A stretch of DNA of 23,866 nt from CAZCVI01 sp964502145. GTDB taxonomy: Bacteria > Acidobacteriota > Aminicenantia > UBA2199. Made by a program: the position numbers and the translations under genes. Under the pieces are notes generated by a model, which was given only the letters and a program-made list of their open reading frames with translations, had not been told where the DNA came from and did not search any database. The stretch covers positions 1-23,866 of the forward strand of contig CAZCVI010000106.1 of the NCBI GenBank assembly GCA_964502145.1, read 5' to 3'. Positions 6,305-13,097 of the stretch are shown in pieces (the first letter of the stretch is position 1; each line of letters starts with the position of its first letter).

Positions 6305-7156
6305 CTAATGTGCCTTGACACTCTCTTTGACCTGCCTGACATGATCATCAAAGGTCGGAATATCCTCTTTCAAAAATACTCCGAGATAAATGGGCGCGGT
6401 ACTATCTGCCAATACTAACCCCTTGGAACGATCTGCCCGATCATGCTCCTCGGGCAACGGCTGCACAACATCCCTGACACTCTGATACGTGATGGTCTTG
6501 TTAAACTCGACACACGGCGATAATAAATGGATAAACGAAAACCCCTTGTGCGCGATACCCTGGGTAATGACATGGGCAACCTCCTCGCGGTCGCGCGAAA
6601 ATACCCGCGCTACAAACGTGGCCCCATACGCCAACGCCAATGTGGCAGGATTCAACGGACGGGCAATGTTTCCATACGGCGACGTGCCACTCTTCATGCC
6701 CATGGGCGAAGTAGGGGAGGCCTGACCCTTGGTTAATCCATAAATACTATTGTCCAACAACAAATACGTCAGATTAAAGTTGTTCCGCGCCGCATGAGGA
6801 AAATGACCCCCACCAATCCCCACACCATCTCCATCACCACCCACTACAACTACTGTTAATGCGGGATTGGCAATCTTGACGCCGGTTGCCAAGGGAATGG
6901 CGCGGCCATGCAACCCATGCAACCCAAAACCCTTGATAAAAAAAGGAAAACGCCCGGAACACCCTATCCCTGACACCACTACAAAATTCTGCGGCGGTAT
7001 CTTTAAACGCTCCACGGCTTCATACAACCCATGCAATCCCGTAAAATGCCCGCAACCCGGACACCACGTCGGCAAATTATCACGCCACTCCTTGGTGTTG
7101 GCTTCCTTCGCTTTATTTAATCCATCTATAACAGAACGCTTACTTAACAAGTTCAT
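6305..7156 (-). CDS. korB: 2-oxoglutarate:ferredoxin oxidoreductase, beta subunit
   Basis: This 283-residue subunit binds thiamine diphosphate. With KorA it converts 2-oxoglutarate, CoA and oxidised ferredoxin to succinyl-CoA and CO2, or the reverse. Seen in the sequence are WCPGCGH near residue 31 and GIGCSGR near 64 (cluster-ligand Cys in this family), the ThDP/Mg motif GGDGDGVGIGGGHF at about 106-119, and YGLTKGQASPTS, which is typical of KorB. The start at 7156 is chosen because GGAGG lies upstream inside the korA 3' end. The frame extends further upstream, but that part would sit wholly within korA. The two genes overlap by 17 bases. The substrate could be another 2-oxoacid, but the length and motifs fit KorB best. 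Confidence 0.88.
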   Translation of the reverse strand: MNLLSKRSVIDGLNKAKEANTKEWRDNLPTWCPGCGHFTGLHGLYEAVERLKIPPQNFVVVSGIGCSGRFPFFIKGFGLHGLHGRAIPLATGVKIANPALTVVVVGGDGDGVGIGGGHFPHAARNNFNLTYLLLDNSIYGLTKGQASPTSPMGMKSGTSPYGNIARPLNPATLALAYGATFVARVFSRDREEVAHVITQGIAHKGFSFIHLLSPCVEFNKTITYQSVRDVVQPLPEEHDRADRSKGLVLADSTAPIYLGVFLKEDIPTFDDHVRQVKESVKAH

Positions 7157-8897
7157 TGTGCGCCTCCAAAATCTTCTGGGCAATCTTTTTGGGACTGACC
7201 GGGTCCACCGATGGAATATGTATCTCTATTGGTCGAATACCATACCGGGACTTCAATAACGCGGCATACTGCCCCTGAAAATTCATCTCAGGAACGATAA
7301 TGGTTTTACACGAATCAAAAAAAACCTGGAAAGAATTTTGATCCTGGGGATTGACCATGATTGATTTGATCAATTTCGATTTCACACCCTGTTGGCGGGC
7401 AATAGCCATGCCTTCTACTATCGCCCCAATGGTCGAACCCCACCCGGCAATACCAATCTGGGCGTCAATATCGCCCACTACATCGGCGGGAGGTAAATCC
7501 AACACCATGCTTGCAAACTTGCGGAAACGCTTGGCATTCATCATGCTGTGTACCTCGGCTTCATAATTGGGATTGCCTTTTACCGAATGTTCCAAACCGG
7601 TAATGGTATAAAATGCACCTACCTCTCCAGGCACAATCAAAGGAGAAACACCATCATCGGTGATCAAATAACGCTGATAATTCTCCAATTGCGCCGCCGT
7701 GGGTTTTTTGCGCGTGTTGCGCTGACGGTCGATGTGTTCCACGATATCGGCTGTTTCAATGCGCTGACCCAAAAAGAGATCGCTGAGAAAAATAACGGGG
7801 GTTTGATACTTCTCGGCCAGATCAAACGCCAGTTGAATCCCAGCATAACACTCCTCGGAATTGGACGGGGCCATGACAACACGGGGAGAATCTCCTGCAC
7901 CACCATATAAAGCGAGATTCAAATCACCCTGCTCGACTTTGGTTGGCAAACCGGTAGACGGCCCGCCACGTTGCACATTTACAATGACAGTGGGAATCTC
8001 AGCCATTACGGCCAGATTTAACATCTCGGTCATTAACGCTAAACCAGGACCAGAGGTGGCAGTCATGGCACGTTTCCCGGCAAAACCAGCGCCTACGATA
8101 GCGGAAACAGCGGCAATCTCATCTTCGACCTGGATGGTCCAGCCATCATGCTTGGGTAACTCTTTGGCCGCTATCTCCATGATCTTGGTAGCCGGGGTGA
8201 TGGGATAACCGGCAAAAAAACTCAGGCCGCAATCCAACGCGCCCTTACAAAGCGCATCATTACCACTGATTAATTTCTTCGCGGCCAAACCCACGGGAAA
8301 ATCAAAACGATGGTTCAGTGGATAATGTTCCTTGCAATAGTCGTACCCCAATTGAAAGGCTTTATGATTGATCTGTACGACCCGCTGCTCTTTTTTTCCG
8401 AACAAACGTTGAATTTCAGCGCTGAATATTTCCACTGGTAACGAGTAGATATAACTCATCGCGCCCATGGCCACGATATTCTTGCCCTGGTTGTTGCCCG
8501 TAGCTTCATTGGCCAGTTTTTTTAATGGAATCGCGTAGCCCATGATTTCCGGTGGTATATGGGCGGCTAAACTATCCGCTTGTGCCATATCGCCCGGCGT
8601 GCTACAATCATAAATCACACCGCCATCTGCTTTTACCGCGCGCACCTCGGCAATGGATTCTTTCGCGGCCATACCGATCAACAAATCTATACCATCGCCC
8701 ATGCTGTGTATTTTGGAGGCGGCAAAGCGAATCGTTGTGGTTGATTTTCCCAGGCCACGAATTTCCGCGCTGTAAATATCATTGACCATCACACTCAACC
8801 CCGCACCCGCACAAGCACCGGCCAGAATTTTGCCCGACGACACCACGCCGTCCCCGGCAATGCCGCAAAACCGAATACTAAGTTCTGTATAATTCAT
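7140..8897 (-). CDS. korA: 2-oxoglutarate:ferredoxin oxidoreductase, fused gamma-alpha subunit
   Basis: This 585-residue protein has the gamma domain first (about 1-190; FCGIAGDGVVSSGKIL and YSAEIRGL) and the alpha/pyrimidine-binding domain after (about 205-585; AGYPITPATKIMEIAAK, the active-site-region Glu segment VEDEIAAVS, and RGGPSTGLPTKVEQGDL). This gamma-alpha fusion with a separate short KorB is the standard arrangement for KorAB-type enzymes. The ATG at 8897 is preferred over the GTG codons at 8906 and 8903. It overlaps the upstream gene's stop as ATGA and is preceded by GAGGTGG. The protein works in the cytosol with the preceding two flavoproteins as probable electron partners. Confidence 0.88.
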   Translation of the reverse strand: MNYTELSIRFCGIAGDGVVSSGKILAGACAGAGLSVMVNDIYSAEIRGLGKSTTTIRFAASKIHSMGDGIDLLIGMAAKESIAEVRAVKADGGVIYDCSTPGDMAQADSLAAHIPPEIMGYAIPLKKLANEATGNNQGKNIVAMGAMSYIYSLPVEIFSAEIQRLFGKKEQRVVQINHKAFQLGYDYCKEHYPLNHRFDFPVGLAAKKLISGNDALCKGALDCGLSFFAGYPITPATKIMEIAAKELPKHDGWTIQVEDEIAAVSAIVGAGFAGKRAMTATSGPGLALMTEMLNLAVMAEIPTVIVNVQRGGPSTGLPTKVEQGDLNLALYGGAGDSPRVVMAPSNSEECYAGIQLAFDLAEKYQTPVIFLSDLFLGQRIETADIVEHIDRQRNTRKKPTAAQLENYQRYLITDDGVSPLIVPGEVGAFYTITGLEHSVKGNPNYEAEVHSMMNAKRFRKFASMVLDLPPADVVGDIDAQIGIAGWGSTIGAIVEGMAIARQQGVKSKLIKSIMVNPQDQNSFQVFFDSCKTIIVPEMNFQGQYAALLKSRYGIRPIEIHIPSVDPVSPKKIAQKILEAHNELVK

Positions 8898-9901
8898 TTC
8901 CACCACCTCGCTTGCAGCTTTTTTCCCATCAGTTTGAAAACCAGTGTTTCCTGGATCTGATACGCTTCTGTTTTGCCTGCCATATTACTGCCCGCGACCC
9001 GTCCTTGTTCCATCGCATTGGGCCAGCCGAAATTAACCCAGTAGTTTTTAATGACCGGATGGAAAATCTCGCTACAATCGCCAGCCGCATAAATATCAGG
9101 CACGGATGTTTCCAATTGGGCATTAACCAGAATGCCCAGCTTTTTATCAATGGCTGTACCTTGAATACAGTCGATATGGGGTAAATAATGATCCCAGGCA
9201 AAGATCACATCGGCGGTGAGTTCGACTTGTTTTAATGTTTCAGCCCGGAAATGATCGTTAACCCGTTCAATGTGAATGAGGCGGTCGCTGTGAATGATAT
9301 TAATCCCTTTGGCGATCAGGAAATCATGTACTGCACCGTCAAATTCGTCTTGCGCCAGGTTAAAATCCGCGTGTGGGCCGCGGGTGATATAGGTGACCTG
9401 TTTGCCCAGATTGGCTAGGCCACAGATTAAGTCGAGACTGCTGAGGCCAGCCGCATAAACTATACAATGGTGGATATGCTGCAATTGTTTCTTCAATAAA
9501 AGAATATCTTTCAAGGTATGATACGGGTGAATGAAAGACTGGTACGGTTGCAACACGGGGCTCAAACCGGGACGCGCACCCGTGGCAATGAGCAATTTAT
9601 CGTAATGCACCACCTCGTTGTGAACTAGTTTTATGGTTTTCTCCACCGGTTGAATCGACTTGACTGCCTGTCCTTTACGTAGCGTAATGCCTGATTCTTT
9701 GAACGATTCCAGCGCCGTATAAATCAGTTTATCTTGTTCAATCGTTTCACACAGGAATTCGGTTAGCAAGTAGCGTCGATAGGGGAAATAGTGTTCGTCG
9801 CCAATAACCACCACTTCCGCCTCGTTATCTATCTTTTTAATCGTTTGGGCCGCCGTGATTCCGGCTACTCCCGCGCCAATGATCACATGTTTTTTGTTCA
9901 T
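8894..9901 (-). CDS. FAD/NAD(P)-dependent oxidoreductase (electron-transfer flavoprotein of the kor operon)
   Basis: This 335-residue protein starts MNKKHVIIGAGVAGITAAQ, an N-terminal FAD Rossmann motif. It also carries YFPYRRYLLTEFL (rubredoxin or ferredoxin reductase-like), the ATG motif LLIATGARP, and the C-terminal FAD motif DIYAAGDC. The second, NAD(P)-binding Rossmann motif is degenerate: IVYAAGLSSLDL instead of a GxGxxG/A pattern. Its nicotinamide use is therefore doubtful, and it may take electrons from another partner. The start at 9901 overlaps the upstream stop as ATGA and has GGAGG before it. The frame extends 29 codons further upstream, but that part lies inside the preceding gene. 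The role as electron partner of KorAB is inferred from operon position. Confidence 0.75.
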   Translation of the reverse strand: MNKKHVIIGAGVAGITAAQTIKKIDNEAEVVVIGDEHYFPYRRYLLTEFLCETIEQDKLIYTALESFKESGITLRKGQAVKSIQPVEKTIKLVHNEVVHYDKLLIATGARPGLSPVLQPYQSFIHPYHTLKDILLLKKQLQHIHHCIVYAAGLSSLDLICGLANLGKQVTYITRGPHADFNLAQDEFDGAVHDFLIAKGINIIHSDRLIHIERVNDHFRAETLKQVELTADVIFAWDHYLPHIDCIQGTAIDKKLGILVNAQLETSVPDIYAAGDCSEIFHPVIKNYWVNFGWPNAMEQGRVAGSNMAGKTEAYQIQETLVFKLMGKKLQARWWK

Positions 9902-11571
9902 TTTTTTTCCTCCGTTTCCAATTGGAACTTCGAGACCGAGATACACTCTACCGGGCAGGCGCGCAGGCAGTTGCCACAACGGATGCATTTATCATTATTG
10001 ATTGTAATGGCCTGCACGTCGCTCCATTTTTCTGCTACCACATAGCGTAAACTGCCATCCGGGCCAATTTCGATATCTTTCACCATGTTAATACAATCCA
10101 CTGGCATGACATCAATACACGCCAGACAATAAATACAGCGATTGATATCAATCTGAAAATTATAATGGCACAGATAACAGCGTTTTGCTTCCATTTGTGC
10201 TTTTTCGCGTGAGAACCCTGTTTCCACTTCCTTGTTTTTCTCCTGGCGTAGAAAAAGCGGGGTCACGTCCATGGTTTGGCGGGGAATAAAATCGTAATCC
10301 CGTTTCCGGCCCGTCTCTTTTACCGGGCTGATGTGGACCACTTCCTCGAATCCCGCGCTAGCCGAAAGGAATTGCTGCACCTCCCGTGCTATTTTCCTAC
10401 CATCCGCCGCGGCTTGAATCACAGTGGAGGCACCATTGCGAAAATCACCGCTCACAAAGAAATTATCTTCCCGGGTGTATCGTTGGTTAGCCATGATATT
10501 TTCTTCAGCTTGTTGACCAATCGCAAAGATAACCGTATCCGCGGGCATAACAAATTCCGAGTTTTCTATGGCGGAAATGGAGTGGTCCGCATGAATTTGC
10601 TGGTGGCTAAATGTAATCCCGCTGGTTTTGCCAGCTATTGTTTCGATACGGACCGGAGCTACCAGAAAAGACAGGTGAATGCCTTCCGCTTCCATTGCGT
10701 CCAGTTCGTGGTGGCTGACTGTCATGTCGTCCTTGGTGCGGCGGTAGGCCAGCGTGATGCGTGTTGCACCGAGACGATAAGCCATGCGCGTACAATCCAC
10801 CGCTGTAAAACCGCCACCAATAACCACCACGTTTCCCAGGTCTGCCATACTATTTTCCCGGTTGGCTGCCATCATAAAATCAATGCCCATGGTTACACCG
10901 GGACTATCCAGGCCCGGGATTTCGCTGGTTTTCGGTAACATGCACCCACCCGCCAGGATCACCGCGTCGTATTCTTTTTTTAACTCGTCCAGATGCTTTT
11001 TTTCGTGGATGCGGCTATTGGTTTTCAGTGTCACGCCCAGATCGAGAATAGATTTCACGTCTGCCGCCACCACGTCGTAAGGTAAGCGGAACTGCGGGAT
11101 GCCATAACGCAACATGCCTCCCGGTTGATCGAATTGTTCCAGGATAGTGACTTGATACCCTTTTAAAGCCAGGTCATTCGCTGCCGTCAGACCTGCCGGA
11201 CCCGCGCCGATGATGCAGATATGTTTTCCATTCTGTGTGATTTCTGCTGTTTGTACTGTTTGGCCGTAGTCGGCAGCCGCACGTTTCAGAAAACAGATAG
11301 AAACCGGTTCGCCCAAACCATCGCGACCGTGGCGGCAGACCGGTTCGCAGGGGCGGTTGCATACCCGGCCCAATACCCCTGGCAATACATTGTCCAGCCG
11401 GTTGATTTCATAGGCCTTTTGATAATCGCCGTCCATAATCGCATGAATATAGCCTGGGATGTCTGTTTGAATCGGACAGGCCGCTTGGCAGGGGATATTC
11501 ACTGCCAACCACTTTTTATCCAATGGATCAGTGGACGTATTTTTTATGTTTTCAATCTCTGCTAGCTTCAT
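9898..11571 (-). CDS. GltD-like FAD/NAD(P) oxidoreductase with C-terminal 4Fe-4S domain
   Basis: This 557-residue protein is the first gene of the kor operon. The N-terminal Fe-S domain resembles the glutamate synthase small subunit (Cys28, Cys32, then CNRPCEPVC at 71-79). An FAD motif GAGPAG is at 122-127, and a second Rossmann motif (VVVIGGGFTAVDC) is followed by YRRT, which suggests NAD(P)H binding. The C-terminus has a ferredoxin-like domain. One motif is canonical (CIRCGNCLRACP). The other reads CIYCLACIDVMP, with Met where the fourth Cys is expected; a nearby Cys (PVDC) or the preceding CYLC may complete the cluster. It probably moves electrons between NAD(P)H and ferredoxin for KorAB (inference). 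The start at 11571 has AAGGGA upstream. The frame extends 37 codons upstream, but that portion covers the promoter and is not protein-like. Confidence 0.8.
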   Translation of the reverse strand: MKLAEIENIKNTSTDPLDKKWLAVNIPCQAACPIQTDIPGYIHAIMDGDYQKAYEINRLDNVLPGVLGRVCNRPCEPVCRHGRDGLGEPVSICFLKRAAADYGQTVQTAEITQNGKHICIIGAGPAGLTAANDLALKGYQVTILEQFDQPGGMLRYGIPQFRLPYDVVAADVKSILDLGVTLKTNSRIHEKKHLDELKKEYDAVILAGGCMLPKTSEIPGLDSPGVTMGIDFMMAANRENSMADLGNVVVIGGGFTAVDCTRMAYRLGATRITLAYRRTKDDMTVSHHELDAMEAEGIHLSFLVAPVRIETIAGKTSGITFSHQQIHADHSISAIENSEFVMPADTVIFAIGQQAEENIMANQRYTREDNFFVSGDFRNGASTVIQAAADGRKIAREVQQFLSASAGFEEVVHISPVKETGRKRDYDFIPRQTMDVTPLFLRQEKNKEVETGFSREKAQMEAKRCYLCHYNFQIDINRCIYCLACIDVMPVDCINMVKDIEIGPDGSLRYVVAEKWSDVQAITINNDKCIRCGNCLRACPVECISVSKFQLETEEKK

Positions 11572-11587
11572 TTTTATTTCCCTTCTG

Positions 11588-11603
11588 TAACTCGATCGAG
11601 TTA
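11588..11603. promoter_or_regulatory. 16-bp perfect palindrome, candidate operator of the kor operon
   Basis: TAACTCGATCGAGTTA is its own reverse complement. It lies between the predicted kor promoter (-10 at 11618-11623) and the ribosome site of the first gene, at about +8 to +23. This is a usual position for a dimeric repressor site. The regulator is not identifiable in the window. Confidence 0.5.
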
Positions 11604-11617
11604 TTTTCGTTTTCTTG

Positions 11618-11647
11618 TTTATAGTAACCCAAAATTTTAAGTTCCAA
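11618..11647 (-). promoter_or_regulatory. sigma70-like promoter for the kor operon
   Basis: On the minus strand, TTGGAA (11647-11642), an 18-base spacer, and TATAAA (11623-11618). The five minus-strand genes downstream overlap or are closely spaced, so one promoter here could serve them all. Confidence 0.45.
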
Positions 11648-11733
11648 AAATAGAGTTTACATGAAAAATATATACATTTCAACTTTGTAAGTCACTTTTT
11701 TTTATTTTTTATGAATATATGCCCTTCAAAGTA

Positions 11734-11762
11734 TTGCGTTATTTGTGTTTTTGTGATACATT
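11734..11762 (+). promoter_or_regulatory. weak sigma70-like promoter for the 188-residue gene
   Basis: TTGCGT at 11734-11739, a 17-base spacer, and TACATT at 11757-11762. It diverges from the kor promoter across an AT-rich gap. Confidence 0.35.
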
Positions 11763-11822
11763 TTAAGACTAGTAAATCGCATTGTAGAAATTCATTAAAT
11801 AAAAAAAATAAAGGAGGTAAAC

Positions 11823-12389
11823 ATGGTATTTGATCCTGAATTACAAGCCATGAGTCATGTGTTTGAAACCCTTAAAAATCTTAATAACGTGCAACGTCTA
11901 AGAATATTAAAATGGGTAAAAGACAGACTCGAAACAGAAGAAACGCCGCTCATCGGTACCTTTGCAGCGCCAGTTATGTACGAAACCGAAGAACCAGAAG
12001 TAGTAAAAGTAGAGAAAAGTGTGGAGAAAACAGCACCTGTCATAGCACCTAAACCCACCGGGCCAAAAACATTGATGGATTACGAAACAGCCTTGGAACT
12101 TTTTTCCGAGTCCAATGTCAAAAAAGCCACCACGCGGGTGTTGATGATGGCCGCTTATTTACAAGAGCGTCACAATTTTAAAGAGATTAGCAGTTACGAT
12201 ATTAATTTCCGTCTGAAACGGATCGGGTATAGCGTGACCAACATTTCCAGTTTGATTAATAGTATTATGAACCGTGTGCCTCATCTTTTAGTGCAAGTCG
12301 GCGCCGATGATACGACCAAACAATCCAGGCGTAAGTTCAAGGTTACAGCCGAAGGATTAGCCGTCGCTAAAAGTTTAATGAAAGGGTAA
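11823..12389 (+). CDS. protein of unknown function with predicted C-terminal winged-helix-like region
   Basis: This 188-residue protein starts at ATG after a strong AAGGAGG at 11811-11817. Residues 1-40 look helical (MSHVFETLKNLNNVQRLRIL), followed by a Pro/Glu/Lys-rich linker at about 45-85. Residues 90-188 resemble a small helical/winged-helix domain ending in a basic strand (QSRRKFKVTAEGLAVAKSL). I have a sense of a widespread uncharacterised family with this helix-linker-winged-helix plan, but I cannot name a function. It stands alone, divergent from the kor operon and separated from the methionine block by a palindromic element. It might be a DNA-binding regulator, and its closeness to the kor palindrome makes that operon a candidate target (speculation). 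Confidence 0.7.
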   Translation: MVFDPELQAMSHVFETLKNLNNVQRLRILKWVKDRLETEETPLIGTFAAPVMYETEEPEVVKVEKSVEKTAPVIAPKPTGPKTLMDYETALELFSESNVKKATTRVLMMAAYLQERHNFKEISSYDINFRLKRIGYSVTNISSLINSIMNRVPHLLVQVGADDTTKQSRRKFKVTAEGLAVAKSLMKG

Positions 12390-12429
12390 GCTAAACGAAC
12401 CGTTCAACCTGACCTGTTTTGAAAAAAAG

Positions 12430-12527
12430 CGCCCACGAATTTCACGAATTCACGCGAATAGTGAAGTGAAACATAAATAACATCTTTTTTCGTGAACATT
12501 CGTGTTAATTCGGGAAATTCGTGGGCC
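12430..12527. repeat. palindromic CACGAATT element, about 98 bp
   Basis: The left arm, starting GCCCACGAATTTCACGAATT, pairs imperfectly with the right arm ending AATTCGGGAAATTCGTGGGC across a loop of roughly 30 bases. Each arm is built from CACGAA words spaced about ten bases apart. It lies between the 188-residue gene and the methionine leader and could form a long RNA hairpin, possibly acting as a terminator or transcript boundary. No transposase is nearby. Confidence 0.85.
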
Positions 12528-12571
12528 AATCTTTTCTTTTTTTCTTATTAAGACAAATATTAACCGATATA

Positions 12572-12600
12572 TTGACAGATATCCCCAAGTATGGTATAAC
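12572..12600 (+). promoter_or_regulatory. near-consensus sigma70 promoter for the riboswitch leader
   Basis: TTGACA at 12572-12577, a 17-base spacer, and TATAAC at 12595-12600. Initiation near 12607 begins the transcript about 14 bases before the first helix of the riboswitch. Confidence 0.7.
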
Positions 12601-12620
12601 TATATTTTATTTCTTCAAAG

Positions 12621-12752
12621 CTTCTTAGGGCTATGAAGACGAGGTTAGGGATTCCGATTCCCAGCAACCCTCACCAACCTGTCCCAACAGGGATAAGGTG
12701 GTTATATCGGATAAGGAAGAGCAACTCTTCCTTAAATAGTAATTTTAGGAGG
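12621..12752 (+). promoter_or_regulatory. SAM-I-clan-like riboswitch (compact, P4-less) with translational expression platform
   Basis: Folding by eye gives P1 CTTCTT (12621-12626) with AGGAAG (12714-12719). P2 is GAGGTT (12641-12646) with AACCCTC (12666-12672), plus GGGA (12648-12651) with TCCC (12659-12662). The P2 loop TCCGAT (12653-12658) forms a perfect six-pair pseudoknot with ATCGGA (12706-12711). P3 lies within 12672-12701. The GCAACC and AAGGTG segments match SAM-I conserved sequence. There is no P4, as in the SAM-IV and SAM-I/IV forms. Downstream, AAGGAAGAG (12713-12721) can instead pair with CTCTTCCTT (12725-12733). CTTCCTTAAA (12727-12736) can instead pair with TTTTAGGAGG (12743-12752), hiding the ribosome site. 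Ligand binding would then switch translation off. SAM as ligand is inferred from the methionine genes downstream and the core match. Confidence 0.6.
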
Positions 12753-12758
12753 CATTAA

Positions 12759-12782
12759 ATGATCTTACATATGATAATGTGA
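12759..12782 (+). CDS. 7-codon Met-rich leader ORF (MILHMIM)
   Basis: ATG at 12759 has AGGAGG at 12747-12752 with ideal six-base spacing and is followed by six codons and TGA. Three of seven residues are Met and two are Ile. A GCCC-GAAA-GGGC hairpin begins two bases after the stop. The ribosome site is exactly the segment that the upstream riboswitch can hide, so translation of this short frame is probably what the switch controls. It may act as a leader peptide sensing Met-tRNA, as a ribosome-loading site, or be the remnant of a displaced gene start. No peptide product can be inferred. Confidence 0.45.
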   Translation: MILHMIM

Positions 12783-12965
12783 AGCCCGAAAGGGCAATTC
12801 CCCCAACAAGTATCCTTGTACCCGTTTGATTTTTGAACGTGCAACGGTGAATGTATTCAGGTTTATTCTGTATAGGATAGCGCTATCACCCTATTCTTCA
12901 TTCTCCCTTACGCCATTCAATAATTGAATGATTGCTGATGCTAGCATAATTTTAAAAAAAATCTA
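12783..12965. other. non-coding leader region between riboswitch ORF and asd promoter
   Basis: No gene is visible. It contains a GNRA hairpin (GCCC 12784-12787 with GGGC 12792-12795, loop GAAA), a small CAAG/CTTG hairpin near 12810, a 12-bp perfect palindrome GATAGCGCTATC at 12876-12887, and ATTCAATAATTGAAT at 12915-12929. None is followed by a convincing U-run, so I do not call an intrinsic terminator. Confidence 0.5.
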
Positions 12966-12994
12966 TTGATCCATTCGTGGCATTAGTTTATACT
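12966..12994 (+). promoter_or_regulatory. second sigma70-like promoter, directly upstream of asd
   Basis: TTGATC at 12966-12971, a 17-base spacer, and TATACT at 12989-12994. Initiation near 13001 falls inside the 14-bp repeat array. This promoter would bypass the riboswitch leader. Confidence 0.6.
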
Positions 12995-13047
12995 ATATAT
13001 ATAGTATGACATATATTGCATGACATATATTGCATGATATATATAGT
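12992..13047. promoter_or_regulatory. array of four 14-bp AT-rich units, candidate operator
   Basis: Four adjacent 14-mers: ACTATATATATAGT (a perfect palindrome), ATGACATATATTGC twice, and ATGATATATATAGT. They overlap the -10 and the presumed transcription start of the second promoter. Regular repeats on a promoter suggest cooperative binding of a repressor. A further palindrome TCCATATGGA follows at 13059-13068. No regulator gene is recognisable nearby. Confidence 0.5.
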
Positions 13048-13097
13048 ATGATACGGATTCCATATGGATCGTTCTGAAAAAACGGAGGAATACGTTA

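Noticed and set aside
10276..10938. Plus-strand 220-codon open frame opposite the GltD-like gene
   Set aside because: It is antisense to a gene with clear FAD, Rossmann and Cys motifs, and has no recognisable domain or ribosome site.
12713..12745. Intrinsic terminator formed by AAGGAAGAG and CTCTTCCTT
   Set aside because: The stem is perfect but no proper U-run follows; its overlap with P1 and with the ribosome-site hairpin fits translational control better.
12966..13047. E. coli-type met boxes for MetJ
   Set aside because: The 14-bp units do not resemble AGACGTCT; the register and sequence differ.
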